Shown here piece by piece: positions 52,493 through 61,657 of a DNA stretch of 64,000 nucleotides. The DNA lies in assembly GCA_000176735.1 (NCBI GenBank), contig ADBE01000112.1, positions 85,433 to 149,432 on the forward strand. Direction: 5' to 3'. The translations under genes and the position numbers were made by a program. The DNA is from Neisseria polysaccharea ATCC 43768. Lineage in GTDB: Bacteria; Pseudomonadota; Gammaproteobacteria; Burkholderiales; Neisseriaceae. The notes under the pieces were generated by a model, which made no database searches, was not told the DNA's origin, and saw only the letters and a program-made list of their open reading frames with translations. Numbering within the stretch: the stretch's first letter is position 1; every line of letters begins with the position of its first letter.

Positions 52493-53365
52493 ATGAGCTG
52501 GTTAGATAAAATCCTGCCACCCAAAATCAAGAATCGTGGGAAAGACGGTTCTTCCAATGTTCCCGAGGGTCTATGGCACAAATGCCCGTCTTGTTCGGCA
52601 ACTATTTATTCTACCGAGTTGCAGCAGAACAATCAGGTTTGTCCGAAATGCAACCACCACAATCCGTTATCGGCGCGCCAGCGTTTGAACCTGCTTTTGG
52701 ATGAGGAAGGCAGGGAGGAAGTTGCGGGTAATGTCAAACCGACCGATCCTTTGAAATTTAAAGACAGTAAAAAATATCCCGACCGTTTGGGGGCGGCACG
52801 CAAGCTGACCGGGGAAGATGATGCTTTGGTGGTGATGAAAGGCAAGATGAACGGTTTGCCCGTCGTCGTTGCCGCGTTTGAATTCCGCTTTATCGGCGGT
52901 TCGATGGGTTCGGTTGTGGGCGAGCGTTTCGTACAGGGCGTCCGCCGTGCGGTTGCCGATAATTGTCCGTTTGTCTGCGTGGCGGCTTCCGGCGGCGCGC
53001 GTATGCAGGAGGGTGTAAACTCGCTGATGCAGATGACGAAAACCAGTGCCGCGCTGCATTTGCTGACGGAAAAACGCCTGCCATTTATATCGGTATTGAC
53101 CGATCCGACCATGGGCGGCGTATCCGCCAGCTTTGCTTTCCTGGGCGATGTCGTATTGGCTGAACCCAATGCCCTAATCGGTTTTGCGGGACCGCGCGTT
53201 ATTGAACAGACTGTACGGGAAACCTTGCCGGAAGGCTTCCAGCGTGCCGAGTTTTTACTGGAAAAAGGCGCAATCGACCAGATTGTCGACCGGCGTGAGA
53301 TGAAGCAGCGAATCAGCAGTTTGATTACGTTGTTGCTCCATCAGGACAAAGTTGCCGCCGCATGA
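52493..53365 (+). CDS. accD: Acetyl-CoA carboxylase carboxyltransferase beta subunit
   Basis: 290 aa. N-terminal Cys4 zinc ribbon (CPSCSATIY ... CPKCNHHNP) and crotonase-type carboxyltransferase domain ([31 protein letters not shown]). Makes malonyl-CoA with AccA. ATG 52493 ([11 protein letters not shown]) follows AGGAG; a TTG 6 bp upstream is less likely. Probably co-transcribed with trpA. Confidence 0.95.
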   Translation: MSWLDKILPPKIKNRGKDGSSNVPEGLWHKCPSCSATIYSTELQQNNQVCPKCNHHNPLSARQRLNLLLDEEGREEVAGNVKPTDPLKFKDSKKYPDRLGAARKLTGEDDALVVMKGKMNGLPVVVAAFEFRFIGGSMGSVVGERFVQGVRRAVADNCPFVCVAASGGARMQEGVNSLMQMTKTSAALHLLTEKRLPFISVLTDPTMGGVSASFAFLGDVVLAEPNALIGFAGPRVIEQTVRETLPEGFQRAEFLLEKGAIDQIVDRREMKQRISSLITLLLHQDKVAAA

Positions 53366-53380
53366 TGCCTGATAATGCGA

Positions 53381-53415
53381 ATGCCGTCTGAAAATTGTTT
53401 CAGACGGCATTTTTA
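53381..53415. terminator. accD DUS-pair terminator
   Basis: ATGCCGTCTGAA 53381-53392 and TTCAGACGGCAT 53399-53410, 6-nt loop, then T5. Also lies after the convergent CNP1-like gene. Confidence 0.87.
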
Positions 53416-53423
53416 TATCCGGT

Positions 53424-54035
53424 TTATTTGGAGTGTTGTTTCATCGATGGCGCATAATGTCCGGCACGTTCTTTCAGACGTTGTATCAGGCCGCGCGTGT
53501 CGGTCGGTATGCCGTCTTCACAGAATGCTGCATACAGCACGGCGCGTAATGCGTCGTTGCGGCTTAATGCACCGCCTATCGGCTTCCATTCGGCGTTTCG
53601 GGGCTGTATCCAACGGCGGTTGACCGTATCGCCGTATCCGAATACTTTGTAGGAGGAAAGTTTGTCGTTGCCGAAACGGATGGATGAGCGGGCGCAGAAT
53701 ATGCCTTCGGCAGTCAGGTTGTCGTAGCCTTTGTCGGAGCGGATATTGAGAATGTAGCGGATGCTGCCGTCGGGCGCGGGCATAATTTGCAGGCTGTCGA
53801 GCAGGATTTTCGGCTGTTTGCCGTAATTTTCATCCACATAAATGTCAAACCAGCCGTCCGAGTGCGTATCGGGCAGCGGCGGCAGTTCGGCGGTATGTTC
53901 TTTAAATTCGCGGGCGGCGGCTTCTTCGGGCGTTTCGCGGTAGCGGGTGTTGATCGGCGTGTCTTTTTGGCTGAAGCTGGTGGCAAGGGACGTGCTGGCA
54001 GTCAGGGTCAGAATCAGAAGGATGGCGCGGCGCAT
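53424..54035 (-). CDS. CNP1-like exported protein
   Basis: 203 aa with signal peptide (MRRAILLILTLTASTSLA). The core DGWFDIYVDENYG, RYILNIRSDKGYDNLTAEGI and the FCEDGIPTDTRGLIQRLKER end match the CNP1-like family of betaproteobacterial secreted proteins of unknown function. ATG 54035 preferred over TTG 54047. Confidence 0.75.
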   Translation of the reverse strand: MRRAILLILTLTASTSLATSFSQKDTPINTRYRETPEEAAAREFKEHTAELPPLPDTHSDGWFDIYVDENYGKQPKILLDSLQIMPAPDGSIRYILNIRSDKGYDNLTAEGIFCARSSIRFGNDKLSSYKVFGYGDTVNRRWIQPRNAEWKPIGGALSRNDALRAVLYAAFCEDGIPTDTRGLIQRLKERAGHYAPSMKQHSK

Positions 54036-54101
54036 AGATTTCTCCAAGTTGAAAACGGCTTTATTTTATGGGTTGGCAAAGGGGGCTGCAAGCAACTGGG
54101 G

Positions 54102-54116
54102 TATAATCTCCCCCCC
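54102..54116 (+). promoter_or_regulatory. tusA -10 element and C7 tract
   Basis: TATAAT at 54102-54107 followed by seven C (54110-54116) in the 5' leader of tusA. Confidence 0.55.
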
Positions 54117-54144
54117 GATTCCCATTTTTTAAACGGTACAAACG

Positions 54145-54369
54145 ATGAACAGCGAAACTTTAGACGTAACCGGATTGAAATGTCCCCTGCCTATTTTGCG
54201 TGCCAAAAAGGCTTTGGCGCAAATGCAGCAGGGTGACGTGTTGACCGTTCTGGCAACCGACGGCGGCGCACCGGGGGATTTTGAGGCTTTTTGCCGCCAA
54301 ACCGGTCATGTGCTGCTGGATGCTTCGGAGCAGGACGGCGTATTCAGGTTGGTCGTCCAACACAAATAA
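54145..54369 (+). CDS. tusA: Sulfur carrier protein TusA family
   Basis: 74 aa. LDVTGLKCPLPILRAKKALA with the single conserved Cys (CPxP) that carries persulfide sulfur, and VLATDGGAPGDFEAFCRQTGH. TusA/SirA/YedF family; likely tRNA thiolation or a related sulfur relay. The downstream lipoprotein gene follows at once. Confidence 0.9.
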   Translation: MNSETLDVTGLKCPLPILRAKKALAQMQQGDVLTVLATDGGAPGDFEAFCRQTGHVLLDASEQDGVFRLVVQHK

Positions 54370-54381
54370 ATGCCGTCTGAA

Positions 54382-54975
54382 ATGCAGATAATTCGCCCGA
54401 TTGTGTTGTTTGTAACTTTTATTTTTGCTGCATGCAGTGCCAAAAATCAACCTTCCGACGAGGATCGACAAAGCTTTGCGCACATTGCCGTCGATTTGTT
54501 CCGGAATGCCTGCGTATCGACGCAGGGCGGTTTTGAACCGGTTTCCAAGTTTGCCGCTGTCGGACATTTTGTCCCTGTCGGAAAGGAAGACCTGTCCCAT
54601 CTGCCGCCCGCTGTTGCAGAGCCCGATGCACGGGCATTGTGGATGCTTGAACAGGATGGCGGTGTCTATTATCTGAGCCTGAGTGACAACAGTTGCAGCG
54701 TTAAAGCCAAATATGCTGACGCTGCCGCACTTTTGGAACATTTCTCAGGGCTTGTCCGACATCCGCCGCAAAATAAAAATTTGGAATTAAGGGCAGAACA
54801 GTCGGTGCAGGCACCGTTTGAAACCAGGCAAATCAGCTATGCCTGGCGAGAAGCGGGCAGCCCTGAAGAAACCGTATTGACCGCACAAACCGCCGATTCC
54901 TCGGATTTGCCCGTACAGGCAGTTTTGAACCTGACGCACCGTTCCCACAACGGGAAACCCCTAATTCTCCCCTAA
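54382..54975 (+). CDS. Lipoprotein, unknown function
   Basis: 197 aa. Lipobox FAAC ([14 protein letters not shown]), then a globular part with [20 protein letters not shown]. An in-frame ATG at 54370 is the DUS itself (MPSEM); ATG 54382 is preferred. It has no good ribosome-binding site and may be translated by coupling to tusA. No family recognised. Confidence 0.7.
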   Translation: MQIIRPIVLFVTFIFAACSAKNQPSDEDRQSFAHIAVDLFRNACVSTQGGFEPVSKFAAVGHFVPVGKEDLSHLPPAVAEPDARALWMLEQDGGVYYLSLSDNSCSVKAKYADAAALLEHFSGLVRHPPQNKNLELRAEQSVQAPFETRQISYAWREAGSPEETVLTAQTADSSDLPVQAVLNLTHRSHNGKPLILP

Positions 54976-54976
54976 C

Positions 54977-55009
54977 TTCAGACGGCATAAAGTCGGCATG
55001 CCGTCTGAA
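54977..55009. repeat. Inverted DUS pair before pyrC
   Basis: TTCAGACGGCAT 54977-54988 and ATGCCGTCTGAA 54998-55009, tail to tail. Confidence 0.83.
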
Positions 55010-55034
55010 CATTCAAATAAAACAAAGGAAAACC

Positions 55035-56069
55035 ATGCAAACCCTGACCATTATCCGACCCGACGATATGCACCTGCACCTGCGCGACGGCGACGCGCTC
55101 AAAGCCGTTGCACCCTATACCGCCCGCCAAATGGGGCGCGCCGTGATTATGCCCAACCTCAAACCGCCCGTCGTCAGCGTTGCCGACGCGCTTGCCTACA
55201 AAGCGCGCATTATGGCGGCGTTGCCCGAAGGCAGCGCGTTTGAGCCGCTGATGACGCTTTATTTGACCGACAACGCCACGCCCGAACTCGTGCGCGAAGC
55301 CAAAGCCGCCGGCATCGTCGCCTTCAAACTCTACCCCGCAGGCGCGACCACCAATTCCGATTCCGGCGTAACCGACCTGTTCAAACTCATCCCCGTTTTG
55401 GAAGAAATGGCAAAACAGGACATCCTGTTCCTCGTTCACGGCGAAGTAACCGACCCCGAAATCGACATTTTCGACCGCGAAGCCGCCTTTATCGGGCGCG
55501 TGATGAAACCCGTTTTGGCGCAAGTGCCGGAGCTTAAAGTCGTGTTCGAACACATCACCACCGCCGAAGCCGCACGCCTGGTTTTGGAAGCAGGCGACAA
55601 TGTTGCCGCCTCCGTGACTCCGCAACACCTCCTGCTCAACCGCAACGACCTCTTGGTCGGCGGCGTGCGCCCCCATCATTTCTGCCTGCCGGTACTCAAA
55701 CGCGAAACCCACCGTCAGGCATTGGTCGCCGCCGTTACCGGCGAGAAGGCGCACAAATTCTTCCTCGGCACCGACTCCGCTCCGCACGCCAAATCCGCTA
55801 AAGAAAACGCCTGCGGCTGCGCCGGTATGTTCAGCGCGATGACCGCTATCGAGCTTTACGCCGAAGTATTTGAAAAAGCAGGCGCGTTGGACAAACTCGA
55901 AGCCTTCGCCTCAAAAAACGGCGCAAGGTTCTACGGCATTCCTGAAAATACCGACACGATCACCCTCGTCAAACAAAGCCAAACCGTTCCCGCAAGTGTT
56001 CCCTACGGCGACGGCGAACTTGTCCCGATGCGCGCGGGCGGCGAAATCGGCTGGACGGTGCAGTTTTGA
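55035..56069 (+). CDS. pyrC: Dihydroorotase
   Basis: 344 aa zinc amidohydrolase of pyrimidine synthesis. Metal motif [15 protein letters not shown], carbamylated Lys in [21 protein letters not shown], and [16 protein letters not shown] with the catalytic Asp. AAAGGAAAACC before ATG 55035. Confidence 0.96.
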   Translation: MQTLTIIRPDDMHLHLRDGDALKAVAPYTARQMGRAVIMPNLKPPVVSVADALAYKARIMAALPEGSAFEPLMTLYLTDNATPELVREAKAAGIVAFKLYPAGATTNSDSGVTDLFKLIPVLEEMAKQDILFLVHGEVTDPEIDIFDREAAFIGRVMKPVLAQVPELKVVFEHITTAEAARLVLEAGDNVAASVTPQHLLLNRNDLLVGGVRPHHFCLPVLKRETHRQALVAAVTGEKAHKFFLGTDSAPHAKSAKENACGCAGMFSAMTAIELYAEVFEKAGALDKLEAFASKNGARFYGIPENTDTITLVKQSQTVPASVPYGDGELVPMRAGGEIGWTVQF

Positions 56070-56087
56070 AAAAATTGGAGATATAAA

Positions 56088-56569
56088 ATGAGCTATTTAA
56101 ATTTAGATGATGATATGTATTTGGTTTATGATTTTAAAAAAGATATGAAAAATAGAAAAAGAAGGAGCATATTGAAGATACAAGATTACTGTCATTGAAA
56201 GACGAAAGTATCTTTGGCATCAAAAAAGACAAAGGATTGTTTGCGTCGGATGAATGGTGGGCTAATATTGATTCCGGACAGATTATCACCAGAAGCGTTT
56301 CCGGAGTAATATCGTCAATATATGAGGCAGGAATGGAAAGAAGAAACATACCGAATAGTTTTAGTTTTATAGATGGTGAAGGCATCGTAAGGAATGAAAG
56401 TATGTATATGATGAATAAATCCGACAGATATTTATTTTGTGAAGGGAAAAAAATTGCTATTTTTTACGCGTATGACGAATTAAAAATATCAAAACAAAGA
56501 AAAGGAGACGTAATTGATTTGGAAAACAACTATGTTGAGCAAGTCATTGAAATGGCAATTTCAAAATAA
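56088..56569 (+). pseudogene. Frameshifted AT-rich gene, unknown (immunity-protein-like)
   Basis: ATG 56088 with GGAG starts MSYLNLDDDMYLVYDFKKDM and stops at 56198. One additional A in the 5-A run near 56156 joins it to the frame that continues HIEDTRLLSLKDESIFGIKK, DEWWANIDSGQIITRSVSGV and ends VEQVIEMAISK at 56569 (about 160 codons). Strongly AT-rich against its neighbours. Size and composition recall orphan immunity genes of toxin cassettes, but no family is recognised and this is a guess. Confidence 0.6.
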
Positions 56570-56676
56570 TCAGATGACGCCGGTGCCCAAGCCTACCAAC
56601 TGGCCGATGGCGTCGGCAAAGTGGTCGATGCCGTCAAAAACCAAACTGGCCAACATTGATCGAACGGTCAAACAAA
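56570..56676 (+). other. GC-rich coding-like fragment after the frameshifted gene
   Basis: One frame from 56573 reads DAGAQAYQLADGVGKVVDAV then KNQTGQH and a stop, without a start codon. It is a sharp change in composition from the preceding gene and looks like the tail of another protein. Not identified. Confidence 0.45.
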
Positions 56677-56710
56677 ATGCCGTCTGAAAGGTTTTTCAGA
56701 CGGCATTTGT
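56677..56710 (-). terminator. nusB DUS-pair terminator
   Basis: ATGCCGTCTGAA 56677-56688 and TTCAGACGGCAT 56695-56706; minus strand continues TTTTG. Confidence 0.85.
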
Positions 56711-56738
56711 GTATTTTCCGATTCGGATTTTCCGAGTA

Positions 56739-57164
56739 TCAACGGCGTTTGGGCTCGTCGGGGCGGATTTGGGCGGCGAGTTTGTCGAGGATGCCGTTAA
56801 CGAATTTGTGTCCGTCCGTACCGCCGAAGGTTTTGGTAACTTCGATGGCTTCGTTGATGATGACGGGGTAGGGTGTCTCGGGCATAGCGGACAGCTCGTG
56901 GCAGGCGGTTAGCAGGACGGCGCGTTCGATGGGGTTGAGGTCTTTTTCGTCCCTGTCGAGCAGCGGGCGGATTTGTCGGATGTACTCTGCCGCATTGGTT
57001 TGCGTGCCGAAGAAAAGTTTGTTGAACAATTCTTCGTCTGCCTTGGCAAAGTCGGGCATTTCGCGGATATTTTTAGCAATCTCGGGTGCTGCGGTGCGGT
57101 TGATAAGGGATTGGTAAACGGCTTGTACGGCAAGCTCGCGGGAACGGCGGCGGGCTGTTTTCAT
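56739..57164 (-). CDS. nusB: Transcription antitermination protein NusB
   Basis: 141 aa all-helical protein. MKTARRRSRELAVQAVYQSL start and NEAIEVTKTFGGTDGHKFVNGILDKL end are NusB signatures. Acts with NusE in rRNA antitermination. Downstream of ribH, 77 bp gap with a single DUS. Confidence 0.95.
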   Translation of the reverse strand: MKTARRRSRELAVQAVYQSLINRTAAPEIAKNIREMPDFAKADEELFNKLFFGTQTNAAEYIRQIRPLLDRDEKDLNPIERAVLLTACHELSAMPETPYPVIINEAIEVTKTFGGTDGHKFVNGILDKLAAQIRPDEPKRR

Positions 57165-57241
57165 GATTTTTCCTTGAAACGGTTGGGCGGCACGGTATGC
57201 CGTCTGAAACGGAAAGGGCGTATTGGTGTACGCCCTGTTTG

Positions 57242-57718
57242 TTATTCTTCGTCTTCAAACTGTTCTTCGAGCAGAAGGTTGACGAGGTTGGCGCATTCGA
57301 CGGCGACTTTGGCGGCATCCGAGGCTTTTTCTTCAATCCGTTCGATTGCCTGTGCGTCGTTTTCCGTGGTCAGGACGGCATTGGCAATCGGGATGTTGTA
57401 GTCGAGTGCGACGCGGCTGACGCCTGCTCCGGATTCGTTGGAAACCAGCTCGAAATGGTAGGTTTCGCCACGGATGACGACGCCGATGGCAATCAGTGCG
57501 TCAAATTTTTCGGAAGAGGCAAAGTTCATCAGCGCGATGGGGATTTCAAGTGCGCCGGGTACGGTGGCGACGGTAATGTTTTCGTCTGCTACACCCAATT
57601 CTTGGAGGGTGCGGCAGCAGACTTTGAGCATTTCGCTGCCGATTTCGTTGGTGAAACGTGCCTGTACGATGCCGATGCGGAGGTGTTTTCCGTCAAGGTT
57701 GGGGGCGATGGTGTTCAT
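57242..57718 (-). CDS. ribH: 6,7-dimethyl-8-ribityllumazine synthase
   Basis: 158 aa, penultimate step of riboflavin synthesis. [42 protein letters not shown] and the end of the active-site region [20 protein letters not shown] are present. ribH-nusB order is common in Proteobacteria. Confidence 0.95.
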   Translation of the reverse strand: MNTIAPNLDGKHLRIGIVQARFTNEIGSEMLKVCCRTLQELGVADENITVATVPGALEIPIALMNFASSEKFDALIAIGVVIRGETYHFELVSNESGAGVSRVALDYNIPIANAVLTTENDAQAIERIEEKASDAAKVAVECANLVNLLLEEQFEDEE

Positions 57719-57765
57719 TGGGGGATCCTTTGGTATTCGGAGGTTTCGGAATGCCGTCTGAAGGG

Positions 57766-58089
57766 TCAGTCCTTAGGTTGCCAGTCGGCGACGGTTTGGA
57801 ATGTGCCGTCTTCGGCAAGCTCCCATGCGCTGCCTTCGGGTTGTGAGAGCAGGGCGTCGATTCCGGGGTTGGTTCGGGTGATTTCGGCAATGCTGAGGAT
57901 GCTGAAGTTGTCCGGATCGTCGGTGTATTCGTCGGTCTCGTCGCCGCTGAAGAAACGCCAGCCGCTGTCGTTTTCAAAAACGGGGGCTTCGCGGTAGAGG
58001 AAGCCGACAGGCCGGTTTTGTTTGGCGACGGTGTTGGTGGCGATGCAGCGGTCGAGTGCCGAGGAAAGTGCTTGTGCAAATGCGTTCAT
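57766..58089 (-). CDS. DUF2185 protein
   Basis: 107 aa. [20 protein letters not shown] and [20 protein letters not shown] are the DUF2185 signature, a family also described among immunity-protein folds. No partner toxin is adjacent. A DUS lies in the 48-bp gap to ribH. Confidence 0.78.
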   Translation of the reverse strand: MNAFAQALSSALDRCIATNTVAKQNRPVGFLYREAPVFENDSGWRFFSGDETDEYTDDPDNFSILSIAEITRTNPGIDALLSQPEGSAWELAEDGTFQTVADWQPKD

Positions 58090-58255
58090 TGCGGGAATAC
58101 GTTGGGGGAAAACTTGCGGATTTTACCACGATTCTTGCGTTGTCGGCAGACGGCGGCGGTTTGGTGGTACAATGTGCGCCGTTTGCAGCCTTAAGGTGTT
58201 TCTGTATTTTTGGAGTATGGAAACGCATTCGGGCTGTTTTTTGCGGAAGACGGTA

Positions 58256-58975
58256 ATGAAAGACGATGTTTTGAAACAGCAGGCACACGCGGCGATACAG
58301 AAGAGACTGGGCTACGCGTTCCGCGATATTTCGCTTTTGCGGCAGGCTTTGACGCACAGGAGCTGCCATACGAAACATAATGAACGGTTTGAGTTTGTCG
58401 GCGATTCGATTTTGAATTATACGGTGGCGCGGATGCTGTTTGACGCGTTTCCGAAGTTGACCGAGGGCGAGTTGTCGCGGTTGAGGGCAAGTCTGGTCAA
58501 TGAGGGCGTGCTGGCGGAAATGGCGGCGGAAATGAATGTCGGCGACGGTCTGTACTTGGGGGCGGGCGAGTTGAAGAGCGGCGGCTTCAGACGGCCTTCG
58601 ATACTGGCGGACGCGATGGAGGCGATGTTTGCGGCGGTCAGCTTCGATGCCGATTTCAACACGGCGGAAAAGGTGGTGCGCCATTTGTTTGCCGATCGCG
58701 TCCGGTGTGCCGATTTCCAAAATCAGGCAAAAGACGGCAAAACTGCTTTGCAGGAGGCGTTGCAGGCACGCCGTTTCGCCTTGCCGAAATACCGTATCGA
58801 AGAGCAAATCGGTTATGCCAACGACAGTATGTTTGTGGTTTCCTGCGATTTGGGCGAACTGGGTTTCGTGTGCCGTGCCAAAGGGACGAGCCGCAAGGCG
58901 GCGGAGCAGGAAGCGGCGAAAGAGGCTTTGAAATGGCTGGAAGCAAAGCTGCCGCTGAAGAAGAAAAAGAAATGA
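58256..58975 (+). CDS. rnc: Ribonuclease III
   Basis: 239 aa. Catalytic signature NERFEFVGDSILNYTVA, second acidic cluster ADAMEAMFAAV, and C-terminal dsRNA-binding domain (DGKTALQEALQAR ... GTSRKAAEQEAAKEAL). ATG 58256 with GGAAG 7 bp upstream gives the expected length; an upstream in-frame ATG (58217) is too close to its GGAG. An AG-DUS (about 58585) is inside. Pairs with era downstream. Confidence 0.95.
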   Translation: MKDDVLKQQAHAAIQKRLGYAFRDISLLRQALTHRSCHTKHNERFEFVGDSILNYTVARMLFDAFPKLTEGELSRLRASLVNEGVLAEMAAEMNVGDGLYLGAGELKSGGFRRPSILADAMEAMFAAVSFDADFNTAEKVVRHLFADRVRCADFQNQAKDGKTALQEALQARRFALPKYRIEEQIGYANDSMFVVSCDLGELGFVCRAKGTSRKAAEQEAAKEALKWLEAKLPLKKKKK

Positions 58976-59023
58976 GGCGGCGTGTGTGAATATGCCGTCT
59001 GAAATGTGGATATGAAAGTGAAT

Positions 59024-59947
59024 ATGGATATTGAAACCTTCCTTGCAGGGGAACGTACCGTCGGCGGATACCGTTGCGGCTTCGTAGCGATTGTCGGTCG
59101 TCCGAACGTGGGCAAATCAACGCTGATGAATCATCTCATCGGTCAGAAAATCAGCATCACCAGCAAAAAGGCGCAGACGACGCGCAACCGCGTAACGGGG
59201 ATTTATACCGACGATACCGCGCAGTTCGTGTTTGTCGATACGCCGGGCTTTCAAACCGACCACCGCAACGCGCTCAACGACAGGCTGAATCAAAACGTTA
59301 CCGAGGCACTCGGCGGCGTGGATGCCGTGGTTTTCGTCGTGGAGGCGATGCGCTTTACCGATGCCGACCGCGTCGTGTTGAAACAATTGCCCAAGCACAC
59401 GCCGGTCATTTTAGTGGTCAACAAAATCGACAAGGACAAGGCGAAAGACCGTTACGCGCTGGAAACGTTTGTTGCCCAAGTGCGCGCCGAATTTGAATTT
59501 GCGGCGGCGGAGGCGGTCAGCGCGAAACACGGATTGCGGATTGCCAACCTGTTGGAGCTGATTAAGCCGTATCTGCCCGAAAGCGTGCCGATGTATCCCG
59601 AAGATATGGTTACGGACAAATCGGCGCGTTTTTTAGCGATGGAAATCGTGCGTGAAAAATTGTTCCGCTATTTGGGCGAGGAGCTGCCTTATGCGATGAA
59701 TGTCGAGGTGGAGCAGTTTGAAGAGGAAGACGGTTTGAACCGCATCTATATCGCGGTTTTGGTCGATAAGGAAAGCCAAAAGGCAATTTTAATCGGTAAA
59801 GGCGGGGAGCGTTTGAAGAAGATTTCCACCGAGGCGCGGTTGGATATGGAAAAACTGTTTGATACCAAAGTATTTTTGAAGGTATGGGTCAAAGTCAAAT
59901 CCGGTTGGGCGGACGACATCCGTTTCCTGCGGGAACTGGGTTTGTAG
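59024..59947 (+). CDS. era: GTPase Era
   Basis: 307 aa 30S-assembly GTPase. G1 GRPNVGKSTLMN, G2 TTRNRVTGI, G3 DTPGFQ, G4 NKID, and C-terminal KH domain (AILIGKGGERLKKISTEAR). Start ATG 59024 chosen; ATG 59012 is possible. Last intact housekeeping gene before the decayed region. Confidence 0.95.
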   Translation: MDIETFLAGERTVGGYRCGFVAIVGRPNVGKSTLMNHLIGQKISITSKKAQTTRNRVTGIYTDDTAQFVFVDTPGFQTDHRNALNDRLNQNVTEALGGVDAVVFVVEAMRFTDADRVVLKQLPKHTPVILVVNKIDKDKAKDRYALETFVAQVRAEFEFAAAEAVSAKHGLRIANLLELIKPYLPESVPMYPEDMVTDKSARFLAMEIVREKLFRYLGEELPYAMNVEVEQFEEEDGLNRIYIAVLVDKESQKAILIGKGGERLKKISTEARLDMEKLFDTKVFLKVWVKVKSGWADDIRFLRELGL

Positions 59948-59971
59948 TTTTTCTTGCTGAACTTTACGCAA

Positions 59972-60007
59972 ATGCCGTCTGAACAGGTTTCAGACGGCAT
60001 TTTGTTT
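59972..60007 (+). terminator. era DUS-pair terminator
   Basis: ATGCCGTCTGAA 59972-59983 and TTCAGACGGCAT 59989-60000, 5-nt loop, TTTTG. Confidence 0.88.
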
Positions 60008-60009
60008 GG

Positions 60010-60440
60010 TAGTTCAACGGATGACGTTGTGCCCCATTTGGCGGCATCGTCGTTAATAACGTGTGTGTTGGGATGGACAGCGAGCCTCGGTTGGGCGCGC
60101 TTAAGGTGGCGGAGGTTTTGAACCATCTGCATGGCGGGCAGGATGAGGGTTTCGTAGTGGGGGGAATTGCAGGTTGCCGTTGATGTAGAGGCGGGTGTCG
60201 TCTCTTCAGCGGGTAACGACGAGCCGCCGGTAGGGCGAATGGCTTTGATAGACGACGGGGTCGCCGAAGTAGCTTTGTTCGGCTTTGAAGGAAATTTTGT
60301 CGGCGTAGATGGACGCAGCAGCAAGGACAGACAAGACAATCAGGATGGTGCGGCAGCGGGACAGTTTGGCTTTGAAGGCGTGTGCGGTCAGGTAGGCGGC
60401 GGGCTTGGGTGTGTTGTGGTATTTGGCGAAATACGGACAC
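60010..60440 (-). pseudogene. speE: Spermidine synthase (SpeE) remnant
   Basis: Minus-strand fragments in different frames line up with a long-form polyamine aminopropyltransferase. One frame has a membrane segment followed by SYFGDPVVYQSHSPYRRLVV, then TR, a stop where Trp is expected, and RDDTRLYINGNLQF; a shifted frame continues YETLILPAMQMVQNLRHLK and INDDAAKW. Both ends, the catalytic Asp region and much of the middle are missing. Clearly inactive. Confidence 0.8.
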
Positions 60441-60588
60441 CGTGATGTTTTGCCGGCGGAAGGTTTCGGGCGCAACGGCAACAATGCCGCCTACACCGCT
60501 TCAGACGGCATGCAAGCACAGAGCGGCGCACATTATCCCGCCTTGCCCTCGAAAGATGGAGTAGAAGCTGCGAAAAAAATATTGGAAA

Positions 60589-60614
60589 ATGCCGTCTGAA
60601 AGTTCAGACGGCAT
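60589..60614. repeat. Inverted DUS pair in the pseudogene region
   Basis: ATGCCGTCTGAA 60589-60600 and TTCAGACGGCAT 60603-60614. Confidence 0.8.
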
Positions 60615-60769
60615 CTGCGTATTGGGACAGGTTCGGCCGGTTACGGAAAATATCTGTTTTGACGGCGTGTTCCGACCGGCAATCAAAGCGGCGGCGGCAA
60701 GTCCTTTCCTGTCCATATAGTTGCACGGGATTTCATCGACGGCTGTGCAGGGTGCAGCTGCCGCCGCGC

Positions 60770-61168
60770 CTCCGTCCCAAACGTCGGCAGATGGCGGTAA
60801 CACGCGCGTATCAGGCGCACCAAACTCTCCGGTCGGCAAAGCTACCGCCGCTGAAATAGACGGCACGGATTTTGCCGCTTCCTTGACGGATTTCGGCTTC
60901 CTGTTCCGGCTCCGCAATGATTTTGTCGGTGCAAACCCGGCTGTAGCCGCCTTTCCAAGCATTGCGGCAGAAGCCGCAGAATATGCAGTGGTTAGCGCAA
61001 AACGGAATATGCGGATAAGCTGAAGCAGCTTCCAGTAAAACCGTTTCCGCCTGTTCCCGCCAAAGCTGCTGCCAACACACGGACGGCGGGCAATCCGCCC
61101 CATATCGGCATCAACACCCTGCGTTCGGGAAAAGCATCCGGTACGGCTTGGCTGACGCTCAGCTTCAT
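60770..61168 (-). pseudogene. HutW-like radical SAM heme-utilisation gene, degraded
   Basis: ATG 61168 behind AGAGGG starts MKLSVSQAVPDAFPERRVLM; about 28 codons on, the frame shifts to WQQLWREQAETVLLEAASAY, PHIPFCANHCIFCGFCRNAW (the CxxxCxxC cluster) and KIRAVYFSGGS, then shifts again to ESLVRLIRACYRHLPTF. Two frameshifts and loss of the C-terminal two thirds. The intact family resembles HemN and is linked to heme use. Confidence 0.78.
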
Positions 61169-61657
61169 CCCTCTATTTATATTTATTTCAATTAAATAAA
61201 AATATATTTCATTTTTGAATAAATATAGTAGATTACTTTGATTCATATTAATTAAATGAAAATTTTGTTTTATAATAAACATTACGTTTGACGGGATAGG
61301 GGGCGGATACGGCCGTCAATCGGGTGGCCAATCCGGAATAGGAAATACAAAGCCGCCGTTATTTCTGTTCATACAAGGACAGGAATAAGGCAAATCGCAC
61401 TTCCTATATGTTCCGTATTTTGATGTCTTGTTAATAAAAACAATCAGGCCTGATTATAATCAGTCTTCTGAAAGATGTTTTGCCTATAATGGGATTTTGT
61501 TGTCCTTTAGATTTTCTTAAAATGCAGTTTGAAGGTGCTTTCCTTATCGGTTCCAATAAAATATTATCAGTTGTCGGTGCTTTCGACATTGCACCGGTAG
61601 ATTTCACCCGTCCCAAACCGCCTGTTCAAAAATGCAATAAAAATGAAGGAGTACCTT
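61169..61657. other. AT-rich region upstream of cas1
   Basis: About 490 bp. The part nearest the HutW remnant (61170-61290) is a very AT-rich promoter-like stretch. No ORF with family similarity; in particular no cas4 could be recognised in any frame. Confidence 0.6.

Noticed and set aside
61431..61640. cas4 remnant upstream of cas1
   Set aside because: Translated in all frames; no RecB-like motif or Cys cluster is visible.
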